Part shown: positions 1-7,935 of the stretch, piece after piece
How the letters are laid out: each line of letters opens with the position of its first letter
How positions within the stretch are numbered: the stretch's first letter is position 1
Assembly (NCBI GenBank): GCA_020351775.1
Contig: CP070666.1
Location: 3,772,843-3,812,707 of the forward strand
Source of the DNA: Gemmatimonadota bacterium
Lineage (GTDB): Bacteria > Gemmatimonadota > Gemmatimonadetes > Gemmatimonadales > GWC2-71-9
DNA length: 39,865 bases
Direction of reading: 5' to 3'
The notes under the pieces: generated by a model
Database searches by the model: none
What the model saw: the letters and a program-made list of their open reading frames with translations, nothing else
What the model was told of the DNA's origin: nothing
Position numbers and translations under genes: made by a program

Positions 1-902
1 CGGAGCTGTACTACGAGCAAGTGGTGGGCTACTTCGACCCCGACTCGTCCACTCTCTACCTGCCTGATGGGATGGATCCGGCGCTGCTGCGGTTCACAGT
101 CGCACACGAGTTGGTGCACGCATTGCAGGATCAATATATGCCGCTCACCGAAATACTGGGCGCCGAACAGGGCAATGACCGGCGGGCTGCTGCTCAGGCG
201 ATGCTGGAAGGGCAGGCCACGATGATCTCGATGCTCGATATGCTGCCCGAACGCAGTGTGGACGAGCTGGGTAGAGTGTGGCCCCAGGCACGAGCCTTGA
301 TACGGGATCAGCAGGATCAGATGCCAGTGCTGGCGGCAACCCCACTGGTCATCCGCGAGGGCCTCATCTTCCCCTACGTTGCCGGAGCCGACTTCATACA
401 GTGGTTCATGCGCAACTATCCCGATACGGTACCCTACGGTCCGCGGCTGCCCCAATCGACGGAGCAGATACTCCATCCGGACAAGTATCGGCAACAGGAT
501 GCCCCGGTGGATCTAGTGTTCAGCGACACCTCCGGCGTGTTCTATGACAACGGGTTGGGAGAGCTGGAGACCAGGATCCTGCTCACTGAGCTGACGGGAA
601 GCGAGACTACCGGATCGGTGGGCGCCATGGGATGGGCCGGTGACCGGTACGCGGTGCTGCGGTCAGACGGAGAGTACACTCTCGTCTGGTGGAGCGTCTG
701 GGATGATGAACGCGCTGCCGACCGGTTCGTCGCGCTGTTGGCGCAACAGTGGCCCCAGAGGGTAGCAGACGGCTGGCGTCATGTCATCGAGCGGACACAG
801 ATCGGGCAATGGGCGGCCGCTCTCTTCGTGTACGGGCCGGAGCAGTGGCCTGGATGGGGCAGTCCACCCCGGGTCTTAGTCCGGAGCTCGACTGGCTCAT
901 AG
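1..902 (+). CDS. Putative zinc metallopeptidase, 5' end outside window
   Basis: The reading frame is open from the left edge (codons begin at base 3) to the TAG at 900-902, so the N-terminus lies outside the window. A HELVHALQDQ segment is a zincin HExxH motif; the downstream Glu in LEGQAT is a plausible third zinc ligand. The line just before it (GYFDPDSSTLYLP) reads like the strand preceding the active-site helix in secreted peptidases of this kind. No membrane segment is visible in the part present, and the signal region would be upstream. The gene is convergent with the DUF445 gene, and the two overlap by 6 bp at their stops. The zinc-peptidase call rests on the motif only. The substrate is unknown, and I cannot assign a named MEROPS family. 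Confidence 0.7.
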   Translation, partial: ELYYEQVVGYFDPDSSTLYLPDGMDPALLRFTVAHELVHALQDQYMPLTEILGAEQGNDRRAAAQAMLEGQATMISMLDMLPERSVDELGRVWPQARALIRDQQDQMPVLAATPLVIREGLIFPYVAGADFIQWFMRNYPDTVPYGPRLPQSTEQILHPDKYRQQDAPVDLVFSDTSGVFYDNGLGELETRILLTELTGSETTGSVGAMGWAGDRYAVLRSDGEYTLVWWSVWDDERAADRFVALLAQQWPQRVADGWRHVIERTQIGQWAAALFVYGPEQWPGWGSPPRVLVRSSTGS

Positions 903-2459
903 GAACAGCGATATCACGTAGGCCGCCCCGCCGACCACGGCTCCAAGCACGTATCCCAGCCTCACGATCAGGTCGAGCTCGCGCTGTGTCGTATTGCGGA
1001 TGATTTGCTCTATACGCTCCAGTGAGAAGCCCAACACCTTTTCCTCAACCATGGTCTGGACATCCACCTTCTCGACGACCACGGGCACCTGTCGCTGTGT
1101 CCAGTCCCACAAGGCCGGTGCCAATGCGTTCACTATGCGGCCCGCGCTTCCAGCTGGTAGCCAGTCGGCTGGACGGCCGATACGGCGGTCGAGCAACGCG
1201 GTGAGCGCCATCCTGGTCCCGTCCTCTACCCAGGTATGCACCTTGGGGTCGCGCATGCTGCGAGCGAGCCAATCAGCCGCCTGATCCGGCGGGAGGTGGC
1301 GCAATATCTCACCCCATGTCCGCCCCTCGGCGGCCAGCAGCGCCTGGTCGAGCTTCTCGATCCCGTAGCGGCGCGATGCCGGATCTCGGATTACGGCGGC
1401 GATCTGTTCCGCCGCGGTCTTCTTCACCCCCTCGATCCGCTCGGGGCCCAGGCGCGCCAGATGGTCGGACATCGGTCTGCGGAGGAAATTGACCACTGCG
1501 TCGTTCACGCTCCGAGCCACTTGGTTCCGCATCTCGGGCTGATCGAGCAGGTTCGCCAGCTGATCGGCGCCGTCCCGCTCGAAATTGTCGAGCACCTTGG
1601 TGATGGTCCGTTCGGTCACCACGAGCCGTGCTACGATGCGTTCGTGGATCAAGAGATCTCGCACAAACCGCTCGAACAGCTGGTGGAGGGCGTCCTGAAT
1701 CCGGTGCCGGGCAATGGGATCGGCCAGCACCCTGGCGAGCCGGTCGATTGCCATCGGCAGGTAGTCGGCTATCTCCTTCTCTACTGCCGCAATGAGCGCG
1801 CGCGGCAGGCGTTCGAGCAGAGGGGTCTCATCGCCGGCGAGGCGCACCAGTTGCCGGTCCAACCACTCCTCGATCAAACGGTCCAGTTCGGGACTGGCGG
1901 CAGCATCCGAGACCCATTGTTCCACCCGGCTGCGGATGGCTTCGCGTCGCGCTGCCGTGAGCAGGTCGCCGATCGGTTGGTCGGCTACCTGGTCACGTGT
2001 TCGCGTGAGAAACTCGGCTGCCTTGTCCCTGAACCCGTCGGTGTTGGCATAGTCAACTACTCGATCGGCCACCACTGCGGCAATGCTCTCAATCGCGGCC
2101 TCGATCTCGGTTAGAAAAGCGGGGGGGAGTTCATCACGCAGTGATTCACGGTCGTCCTTCAGCAGCGATGTAACGAAGCTCTCCACCGCACCGTGGAAGG
2201 CTTCCCTCACCCCTGGCGCACTCAATTGGCTGGCAAGATCGTCGGACGACAGCAGCCTTTCGCCCACGGTGCGCCCTATCGTCTTGGCCAGCCGAGCCTT
2301 GTTTTTTGGGATCGCCCCGTGAAGCTTCAAGGACTTCAGGCCCCGGGGCTCGTAGGGATGGAACAACATCCAGATGGCAACGGCATTTGTCAGCCCGCCT
2401 GCCATCGCCCCGAAACCGATCGTTACGACCGCTCTGAGTAGTGAAGGTTCAGCGATCAT
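897..2459 (-). CDS. DUF445 family membrane protein
   Basis: This 520-residue protein has one hydrophobic segment at the N-terminus (about residues 8-33, GAMAGGLTNAVAIWMLF) followed by a GAIPKNKARLAK stretch. It ends in a second hydrophobic segment (about 497-520). The small-residue TNAVAIWMLF helix followed by a G-x-IPK motif is the signature of the DUF445 (YjiN/YheB-like) family. The long middle part is helical and rich in Arg, Glu and Asp, probably extramembranous and coiled. The biochemical function of the family is unknown. The gene is divergent from the symporter gene at 2506, with only 46 bp between start codons, and may share a promoter with it. Start is ATG 2457-2459; no strong Shine-Dalgarno is seen. 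Confidence 0.85.
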   Translation of the reverse strand: MIAEPSLLRAVVTIGFGAMAGGLTNAVAIWMLFHPYEPRGLKSLKLHGAIPKNKARLAKTIGRTVGERLLSSDDLASQLSAPGVREAFHGAVESFVTSLLKDDRESLRDELPPAFLTEIEAAIESIAAVVADRVVDYANTDGFRDKAAEFLTRTRDQVADQPIGDLLTAARREAIRSRVEQWVSDAAASPELDRLIEEWLDRQLVRLAGDETPLLERLPRALIAAVEKEIADYLPMAIDRLARVLADPIARHRIQDALHQLFERFVRDLLIHERIVARLVVTERTITKVLDNFERDGADQLANLLDQPEMRNQVARSVNDAVVNFLRRPMSDHLARLGPERIEGVKKTAAEQIAAVIRDPASRRYGIEKLDQALLAAEGRTWGEILRHLPPDQAADWLARSMRDPKVHTWVEDGTRMALTALLDRRIGRPADWLPAGSAGRIVNALAPALWDWTQRQVPVVVEKVDVQTMVEEKVLGFSLERIEQIIRNTTQRELDLIVRLGYVLGAVVGGAAYVISLFL

Positions 2460-2484
2460 TCAGTGGCTCAACCTGAGATGGCAT

Positions 2485-2500
2485 GAAACTATACACTCAG
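2485..2500. promoter_or_regulatory. Divergent promoter with shared -10 element
   Basis: The stretch ACTATACA (2488-2495) reads TATACA on the plus strand (2490-2495), and its overlapping complement reads TATAGT on the minus strand (2488-2493). The plus-strand -10 ends only 10 nt before the ATG of the symporter at 2506, which suggests a leaderless or nearly leaderless mRNA. Neither -35 region is close to TTGACA. This is inferred from spacing and consensus match only. Confidence 0.4.
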
Positions 2501-2505
2501 CGGCC

Positions 2506-3723
2506 ATGAGAATACCCTACAGATCGCTCACGTTCTGGATATTCGTGGGTCTGTTCGCCGGAATGGTTGCCGGTCGTGCCTTCGGTGAGTCGATCGTGCC
2601 ACTGGCCGACCCATTGTCCGCGGTGTTCCTCAGGTTGCTGCGGATGGCCATAATGCCGCTGATCATCACCTCTCTCACGGCAGCTGTGATCAGCGTGGGT
2701 GGCAGGAAGAACCTGGAGGTGCTGGGAGCAAAGACCTTCGGCTACTACGTGGTAACCAGTCTACTCGCAATCCTGACTGGGCAGATCCTGGTGAACGTGC
2801 TCAAGCCTGGAGTGGGGTCGACCATCAGATTCGAAGAACAGGTGAGCGAGGTTCCTGCAGCACAACAGAGCTTCACCGACCTGATTCTGAACATAATTCC
2901 GGAGAACCCGTTTCGAGCGCTGGCGGAAGGACAAGTACTCCCGGTCATCTTCTTCTGTATTCTGTTCGGGTACTTCGTTACACGACTGGACGATCCATAC
3001 AGATCGCAGCTGAGCGACTTCTTCCAGGCAGCCTTCCGGGCGATGATGAAGCTCACCAGATTCGTGATCTGGACAGCCCCGATTGGCGTGTTCGGGATCA
3101 ATGCCAAGATCGTGGCGACCACCGGCTTCGATGCATTCCGGTCGCTGGGCTTCTACTTCATCGTGGTCCTCATCGGATTGTTCATCCACGCGTTCGTCAC
3201 CCTGCCGCTGCTCTTGCACGTGGTGACTCGCAGGAACCCGTTTAGGCACTACAGGGGCATGCCCCCAGCCCTGATAACGGGATTTTCCACCGGCTCGACC
3301 ATAGTCACGCTGCCGCTCACGATGGAGGCAGTCACCCAGAACTCAAAGGTATCGGAGAAGATCTCGTCCTTTGTGTTGCCGATCGGTGCGACCGTGAATA
3401 TGGATGGCACCGCGCTCTATGAGTGTGTGGCCGTGATCTTCATCGCGCAGGTCTATGGCATCGGTGTGTCGCTGGATCAGCAGTTGGTCATCGCACTCAC
3501 GGCTCTGCTGGCGTCGATTGGAGCCGCAAGCGTCCCGATGTCGGGACTTGTGATGATGTCCATCATACTGGGGGCGGTCGGGCTGCCGCTTGAGGGAGTG
3601 GCCGTCATTCTCGCAGTCGACCGGATGCTCGACATGTTCCGCACTGCGGTAAACGTGCTGAGCGACTCGTGCGGTGCGGTGATCGTGGCCAAACTCGAGG
3701 GTGAGGATGTGTTGACTGACTAG
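2506..3723 (+). CDS. Dicarboxylate/amino acid:cation (Na+ or H+) symporter
   Basis: A 405-residue DAACS (glutamate transporter homologue, GltP/DctA) protein of the inner membrane. The family signature is complete: a Ser-rich HP1 region (GFSTGSTIVTLPLT), the PIGATVNMDGTA motif of TM7 that binds cation, HP2 (IGAASVPMSG), and TM8 with D-R-M-L-D-M-F-R-T-A-V-N-V-L-S-D. In TM8 the residues equivalent to Asp394, Arg397, Asn401 and Asp405 of archaeal GltPh are all present. In that family Arg397 selects acidic side chains, so glutamate, aspartate or C4-dicarboxylate are the likely substrates. I chose ATG 2506 because an earlier in-frame ATG at 2374 lies inside the opposite-strand DUF445 gene and adds residues unlike the family. 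A hairpin follows the stop. Confidence 0.93.
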   Translation: MRIPYRSLTFWIFVGLFAGMVAGRAFGESIVPLADPLSAVFLRLLRMAIMPLIITSLTAAVISVGGRKNLEVLGAKTFGYYVVTSLLAILTGQILVNVLKPGVGSTIRFEEQVSEVPAAQQSFTDLILNIIPENPFRALAEGQVLPVIFFCILFGYFVTRLDDPYRSQLSDFFQAAFRAMMKLTRFVIWTAPIGVFGINAKIVATTGFDAFRSLGFYFIVVLIGLFIHAFVTLPLLLHVVTRRNPFRHYRGMPPALITGFSTGSTIVTLPLTMEAVTQNSKVSEKISSFVLPIGATVNMDGTALYECVAVIFIAQVYGIGVSLDQQLVIALTALLASIGAASVPMSGLVMMSIILGAVGLPLEGVAVILAVDRMLDMFRTAVNVLSDSCGAVIVAKLEGEDVLTD

Positions 3724-3726
3724 ATA

Positions 3727-3751
3727 CCGGCGGCCTTCAGTTTTCCGCCGG
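3727..3751 (+). terminator. Hairpin after symporter gene
   Basis: CCGGCGG (3727-3733) pairs perfectly with CCGCCGG (3745-3751) around an 11-nt loop, starting three bases after the stop codon. There is no T-run after it, so it is a terminator-like or mRNA-stabilising hairpin rather than a classical intrinsic terminator. Confidence 0.45.
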
Positions 3752-3790
3752 CCGGGACGATGTAATTTATCACCCACGTTCGCGGTTCGC

Positions 3791-3820
3791 TTTGCCAAGG
3801 TGTCGGGTTTGCGTTAGTAT
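3791..3820 (+). promoter_or_regulatory. Candidate sigma-70 promoter of NhaC gene
   Basis: TTTGCC (3791-3796) and TAGTAT (3815-3820) are separated by 18 nt. The -10 ends 11 nt before an in-frame ATG at 3832 and about 60 nt before the GTG at 3883 that has a Shine-Dalgarno sequence. The call is based on consensus and spacing only. Confidence 0.4.
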
Positions 3821-3882
3821 CGGCCACTAAAATGCCAATGCCCCACCGCGCAGCGCGCCGCTGCCGTCTGGGAGGATCCGCA

Positions 3883-5445
3883 GTGAAGAGACGTTACATC
3901 TTGCTCTGGGTGAGTGCCCTGGTCTTCCTGGTCGCTCTGGCGGCTGTCGGCCGGATCCCGCTGCAGGGTGAGCACTACGGCATCTGGTCGGTCCTGCCGC
4001 CCGCCGTTGCCATCATCCTCGCGTTCGCGACCCGTGATGTGGTCAGCTCCCTCTTCGTCGGTATTGCGCTCGGCGCGGTCATCAGCGGCGAGCGGTGGTA
4101 CACGCTGCCGCAGGACATCGTGCAGGGGTACCTCATCCCGTCGGTCGGGAGCGAGGCGTACGCCCTCATCCTGTTGGTCTACCTATGGGCGCTGGGAGGG
4201 CTGATCGGGCTCTGGACCCGCACCGGCGGAGCGCAGGTGTTCGCAGAGTGGGCCGGGAGCAAACTCGTGGTCGGCCCGCGGACTGCGAAGTTCTTCGCCT
4301 GGATCATGGGGATCGTCTTCCACCAGGGCGGCACGATTTCGACAGTCCTGACCGGCACCACCGTGCGACCGGTATGCGACCAGAACCGCGTGTCGCACGA
4401 AGAGCTGTCTTACATCGTCGACTCGACGGCGTCGCCGGCGGCGACGCTCATTCCATTCAACGTCTGGCCGATCTACGTCGGGGGCCTCGTGGTCGGGACG
4501 ATCCCCCCGCTGGAAACCGTGTCTCAGAGCATCGGGTTCTTCTTCACGGCGCTGCCGTTCAACTTCTACGCTTGGTTCGCGGTTGTTTTCACGCTGCTCT
4601 TCGCCATCGAGCGGATGCCGTTCCTCCCCGGGAGGCTGTGGGGAGACGTGCCCATAGTGGTGGGTCGCAAGATGACCCGGGCGATCATCCGGGCACGGCA
4701 GACCGGGCAACTGAACCGGCCCGGCGCGCAACCGCTCGCCTCCGAGGAGCTGTCCACACTGCGTATCGCCGAGGGATATCGGAGCGGACTCATCGACTTC
4801 CTCGGCCCGATGGGAACCCTGCTCGGGGTGGCGATCCTTCCATACGTGTACACGTTCTTCATCCTGAAGCGGGAGGAGCCGACGTTGCTCATCGCGGAGG
4901 CATTCCTGCTGGCCGTGCTGGTCGGCATCGTGATCGCCATCGTGAAGGGAATGTCGCTCAAGGCGACGATCGGGGCGGTCATCGATGGGTGCAAGGGTGT
5001 CACGATCGGGGCGATCGTGCTGGCCCTGGCCGTGACGCTCAAAACTGTGGCCGACTCCGTTGGGACCGCGCCCTACATCATCGAGGTGACCTCGGGCTTT
5101 CTCACGCCGATCGTGCTACCGGCGTTGCTCCTGGTGCTGGGCATGGTCATCGCCTTCTCGACCGGCACGTCGTGGGGCACTTACGCGGTGATCTTTCCGG
5201 TCGCGATGCCGCTGGCGTACGCGATCAATCAGGATCCCTTCTTCCTGACGCTGTGCTTCGGGGCGGTACTCGGCGGTAGCGTGTTCGGCGACCAGTGCTC
5301 GCCGATCTCGGACACGACGATCCTGTCCTCGCTCGCGACGGGGTCCGACTTGATGGACCACGTGTTCACGCAGATCCCGCTGGCGCTGACAGCGGCCGGC
5401 CTCGCCGCCGTGGTCTACACCCTGATGGCGGCGTTCGTGGTCTGA
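3883..5445 (+). CDS. NhaC-family Na+/H+ antiporter
   Basis: A 520-residue polytopic membrane protein with about a dozen hydrophobic segments. The motifs F-H-Q-G-G-T-I-S-T-V-L-T-G-T, D-S-T-A-S-P-A-A-T-L-I-P, and near the C-terminus G-S-V-F-G-D-Q-C-S-P-I-S-D-T are the hallmarks of the NhaC / YuiF-like ion transporter superfamily. The family exchanges cytoplasmic Na+ for external H+; some members exchange organic acids or amines instead, so the substrate is a family-based inference. GTG 3883 is preferred because GGGAGGA lies 7 nt upstream. An in-frame ATG at 3832 would add 17 Arg-rich residues and could be a leaderless start. Codon choice looks somewhat more G/C-ending than in the flanking genes, and a degraded ffh fragment follows, so a history of transfer is possible. 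Confidence 0.9.
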   Translation: MKRRYILLWVSALVFLVALAAVGRIPLQGEHYGIWSVLPPAVAIILAFATRDVVSSLFVGIALGAVISGERWYTLPQDIVQGYLIPSVGSEAYALILLVYLWALGGLIGLWTRTGGAQVFAEWAGSKLVVGPRTAKFFAWIMGIVFHQGGTISTVLTGTTVRPVCDQNRVSHEELSYIVDSTASPAATLIPFNVWPIYVGGLVVGTIPPLETVSQSIGFFFTALPFNFYAWFAVVFTLLFAIERMPFLPGRLWGDVPIVVGRKMTRAIIRARQTGQLNRPGAQPLASEELSTLRIAEGYRSGLIDFLGPMGTLLGVAILPYVYTFFILKREEPTLLIAEAFLLAVLVGIVIAIVKGMSLKATIGAVIDGCKGVTIGAIVLALAVTLKTVADSVGTAPYIIEVTSGFLTPIVLPALLLVLGMVIAFSTGTSWGTYAVIFPVAMPLAYAINQDPFFLTLCFGAVLGGSVFGDQCSPISDTTILSSLATGSDLMDHVFTQIPLALTAAGLAAVVYTLMAAFVV

Positions 5446-5560
5446 GCCCGGGCCCGGCCTGCAGGGGATTGGCGCGGCGGCGAGAAGGAGGACGGACTGC
5501 GGCTTCAGGTGGACTCGGCGCTGTAGCGCGACCTTGCGTAATCCCCTATGGCGAGGCTCT

Positions 5561-5707
5561 GTGTTTGGGAGTCTGGCGCAAAATCTGACCGCGGTCCTGG
5601 AGAACTTCACGCGCGACGTTCGGGACGGTGTCCGGGAGATCCGCTGGGTGCTGCTCAAGGCGGACGTCAGCTAGGAGCTGACGTGAACCTTCGTCGAGCG
5701 GATTGGT
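5561..5707 (+). pseudogene. Decayed 5' fragment of an ffh gene (SRP54 N domain)
   Basis: Read in frame from GTG 5561, this stretch gives VFGSLAQNLTAVLEN, then DVRDGVREIRWVLLKADVS, then stop (TAG 5672-5674), ELT, stop (TGA 5684-5686), TFVERI. It aligns with the start of the intact Ffh 246 bp downstream (MFDALSDRLTGALQ, then GLREIRRVMLEADVS, Y, ELT, R, SFMQHV). The two stops fall exactly where Ffh has Tyr (TAC to TAG) and Arg (one C-to-T change from CGA), and another Arg has become Trp. About six residues are missing after the first helix. No GTPase domain follows. It is therefore a dead partial paralogue or xenologue of ffh, not a gene. Confidence 0.8.
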
Positions 5708-5709
5708 AA

Positions 5710-5758
5710 TTCCCCGCTCCCCGCTGTCTGTGGTCTGCACTGTGCACCCTGCACTCTG
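5710..5758. repeat. Heptanucleotide tandem array, 7 units
   Basis: Seven consecutive 7-nt units, each ending in G and mostly pyrimidine otherwise: TTCCCCG, CTCCCCG, CTGTCTG, then TGGTCTG, CACTGTG, and finally CACCCTG, CACTCTG. The units fit CNCYCYG loosely. Related arrays occur at 16597, 18734 and 18916. It lies just upstream of the ffh promoter. Confidence 0.65.
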
Positions 5759-5765
5759 CGAGTAG

Positions 5766-5795
5766 TTGCCTACCTCTGGAGCCCCTGTCTATATT
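5766..5795 (+). promoter_or_regulatory. Candidate promoter of the ffh-rnhB operon
   Basis: TTGCCT (5766-5771) and TATATT (5790-5795) are 18 nt apart, a good sigma-70-like pair. The -10 ends 11 nt before the ffh ATG and no Shine-Dalgarno is visible between them, which points to a leaderless or nearly leaderless transcript. Confidence 0.55.
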
Positions 5796-5806
5796 GGTTC
5801 GCTTTT

Positions 5807-7129
5807 ATGTTTGACGCGCTTTCGGACCGGCTGACGGGCGCCCTGCAGAGACTGACCGATCGCGGTGTGCTTACCGAGCAAGCGATCAAAGACGGATTGC
5901 GTGAGATCCGCCGGGTCATGCTGGAAGCCGATGTGAGCTACGAGCTGACCCGCAGCTTCATGCAGCACGTGCGTGAGAAGGCCGTTGGGTTGGAGAAGGT
6001 CAAGGCGGTCAGCCCCGGGCAACAGCTGGTCAAGATCGTACATGATGAGCTCGTGGCGTTGCTGGGCGAGAGACAGGCCCCGCTCAGCTTTGCGTCGGTA
6101 CCGCCATCGGTAATGCTGCTGGTTGGCCTCCAGGGTTCGGGCAAGACCACTACAGCAGCCAAGTTGGCCGCGCGCCTCAAGCGAGAGCAGAAGGCTCCGT
6201 ATCTGGTAGCTGCCGACGTCTACCGGCCAGCGGCCGAAGAGCAGCTGACGCAGTTGGGGCAAAAGGTTGGAGTCCCGGTCTTCGGGCGCAGCTCGTATCC
6301 CGGAGGCACGGACGACGTAGTTGGCCTCGTTGCGGCTGGAGTGGTGGCTGCAGGGCGGGAGCGCTGCCGCACGGTTCTAGTGGACACCGCTGGCCGGCTC
6401 CAGATCGACGCCGAGATGATGGCTGAGCTGCGACGCCTCAGGGCCGCGGTCGAGCCGCACGAGATCTTGCTGGTCGCTGACGGGATGACCGGTCAGGACG
6501 CCGTACGGATCGCAGCCGGGTTCCACGATGCACTGGGAATCACCGGGGTGATTCTCACGAAGCTGGATGGTGATGCCCGCGGCGGTGCGGCGCTCTCGAT
6601 CTTCGGGGTGACCGGGGCGCCCATCAAGTTTGTGGGAACCGGTGAGAGCATGCAGGCGCTCGATGTGTTCGATCCAGAGCGCATGGCGGGCCGGATCCTG
6701 CAGCGCGGGGACGTTGTCGGTCTGGTCGAGCGGGCCCAGGCTGCGGTCAAGGTCGAAGAGGCCGAGCGTCTGGGCCGGAAGGTGACGTCGAAGAGGGGGA
6801 TGGATCTGGAGGATTTTCTGGTGGCAATGAAGCAGATCCAGCGTATGGGACCGCTGGAGTCGTTGCTGGGGATGCTGCCGGGCATCAACACGAAAGCACT
6901 GAAGCAGGCGAAGGTCGATCCCAAAGGCATGAAGCACATTGAGGCGATCGTGCTTTCCATGACACCGGAGGAGCGGCGCGAGCCCGACATATTGAATGGG
7001 TCGCGGAGAGCACGGATCGCCAAGGGATCGGGACGCAGTGTCCCCGAGGTGAATCGCCTGCTCAAGCAGTTTGGGCAAATGAAGAAGATGATGAAGCAGA
7101 TGGGCAAGTTTGGATTCGGCCTGCAATAA
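5807..7129 (+). CDS. ffh: Signal recognition particle GTPase Ffh
   Basis: The 440-residue SRP54 homologue binds 4.5S RNA and signal sequences of nascent membrane proteins and delivers ribosomes to FtsY. Domain order is canonical. The N domain covers residues 1-100. The G domain has the P-loop GLQGSGKT (107-114), DTAGR and TKLDGDARGG. The methionine-rich M domain includes MGPLESLLGMLPG and the RNA-binding signature NGSRRARIAKGSG. The length matches the family (about 440-480). Start ATG 5807 gives the usual MFDALSDRL opening. It is the first gene of the operon with rpsP, rimM, trmD, rplS and rnhB; rpsP follows after 16 nt. A degraded copy of its first 150 bp lies immediately upstream. Confidence 0.98.
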   Translation: MFDALSDRLTGALQRLTDRGVLTEQAIKDGLREIRRVMLEADVSYELTRSFMQHVREKAVGLEKVKAVSPGQQLVKIVHDELVALLGERQAPLSFASVPPSVMLLVGLQGSGKTTTAAKLAARLKREQKAPYLVAADVYRPAAEEQLTQLGQKVGVPVFGRSSYPGGTDDVVGLVAAGVVAAGRERCRTVLVDTAGRLQIDAEMMAELRRLRAAVEPHEILLVADGMTGQDAVRIAAGFHDALGITGVILTKLDGDARGGAALSIFGVTGAPIKFVGTGESMQALDVFDPERMAGRILQRGDVVGLVERAQAAVKVEEAERLGRKVTSKRGMDLEDFLVAMKQIQRMGPLESLLGMLPGINTKALKQAKVDPKGMKHIEAIVLSMTPEERREPDILNGSRRARIAKGSGRSVPEVNRLLKQFGQMKKMMKQMGKFGFGLQ

Positions 7130-7145
7130 AACCGAAGGTAGGCAT

Positions 7146-7406
7146 ATGGCAACACGGATTCGTTTGCGGAGAGTTGGTCGCAAGAAGCAACCGCTCTACC
7201 GCATTGTGGTCACTGACCGGCAGAAGGCCCGCGACGGACGGAGTGTCGAGACGCTGGGACACTACAACCCGCGCACCGAGCCGGCTACGATCCAGGTGGA
7301 CGTAGAGAAGGCACGTGCGTGGCTGGCCCAGGGAGCAACACCGTCCGAGACGGTGCGGTCCATCTTGAAGAAGGCCGGCGTGTTCGAGACCCCGGTCGAG
7401 TCCTGA
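7146..7406 (+). CDS. rpsP: 30S ribosomal protein bS16
   Basis: The 86-residue protein opens MATRIRLRRVGRKKQPLYRIVV, split by the typical R-x-G-x-K-x-x-P-x-Y core of bS16, and contains the family's ARDGRSVETLGHYNP segment. It is a primary assembly protein of the small subunit 5' domain. ATG 7146 is chosen over an earlier in-frame start because it gives the family N-terminus and has AAGG about 7 nt upstream. It is followed after 7 nt by rimM, the factor that matures the same subunit, as in most bacteria. Confidence 0.97.
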   Translation: MATRIRLRRVGRKKQPLYRIVVTDRQKARDGRSVETLGHYNPRTEPATIQVDVEKARAWLAQGATPSETVRSILKKAGVFETPVES

Positions 7407-7413
7407 ACGTGAC

Positions 7414-7935
7414 ATGGAGGCCGCCTACCTAGCGGTGGCGCGCTTCCGCAAGCCGCACGGGCTCAAAGGCGAGGCGCTGTGTTGGGTGCTCACGGACGAG
7501 CCCGAGCGAGTGTTTGCTGTTGGACGGCAGCTGACGCCGCTGGATGCAGACGGGCGGAAAGACGGCGAGCCACTGGAGATCGAGGAGGAGCGCCGCTACC
7601 GTAGGAACTGGCTCCTGAAGTTCCGCGGGATCGGCGATCGAACTGAGTTGGAACAGTGGGACCAGTTCCTGCTGGGTGTTCCCCAGGACGAGCTGACGCC
7701 GCCGCGCGAGGACGAGATGTACGAGCATGAGGCGCCTGGCGCGACGGTGGTTGTCCGGGGTGAGCCACTGGGGACAGTGACCCGTGTGCTGGATGCAGCG
7801 GGGCAGAAGTTGTTGGCGGTCGACATGAATGGGCGAGAGGTGCTGGTGCCGTTCCGCAAGCCTATCGTGGTTCGCATCGACCGTGCTGCCGGGCTGATCG
7901 AGATCGATCCGCCGGTGGGACTGCTGGAGTTGTGA
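7414..7935 (+). CDS. rimM: Ribosome maturation factor RimM
   Basis: The 173-residue protein has two domains: an N-terminal RimM barrel (AVARFRKPHGLKGEALCWVLTD) and a C-terminal PRC barrel (about residues 95-173) with GTVTRVLDAAGQKLL, GREVLVPF and the ending IDPPVGLLEL, typical of the family. RimM binds uS19 and assists assembly of the 30S head. The N-terminal motif is conservative (GLKGE instead of the common GIKGE or GLRGE). Its stop codon overlaps the first base of the trmD ATG (TGATG), so the two are probably translationally coupled. Confidence 0.95.
   Translation: MEAAYLAVARFRKPHGLKGEALCWVLTDEPERVFAVGRQLTPLDADGRKDGEPLEIEEERRYRRNWLLKFRGIGDRTELEQWDQFLLGVPQDELTPPREDEMYEHEAPGATVVVRGEPLGTVTRVLDAAGQKLLAVDMNGREVLVPFRKPIVVRIDRAAGLIEIDPPVGLLEL

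Noticed and set aside
1236..2114. A 292-codon open frame on the plus strand inside the DUF445 gene
   Set aside because: It lies antisense to a clear DUF445 protein, and its text is His/Gln/Leu-rich without family features.
4095..5279. A 394-codon plus-strand frame within the NhaC gene
   Set aside because: It is an Arg/Gly-rich shadow of a well-supported transporter in a GC-rich gene.
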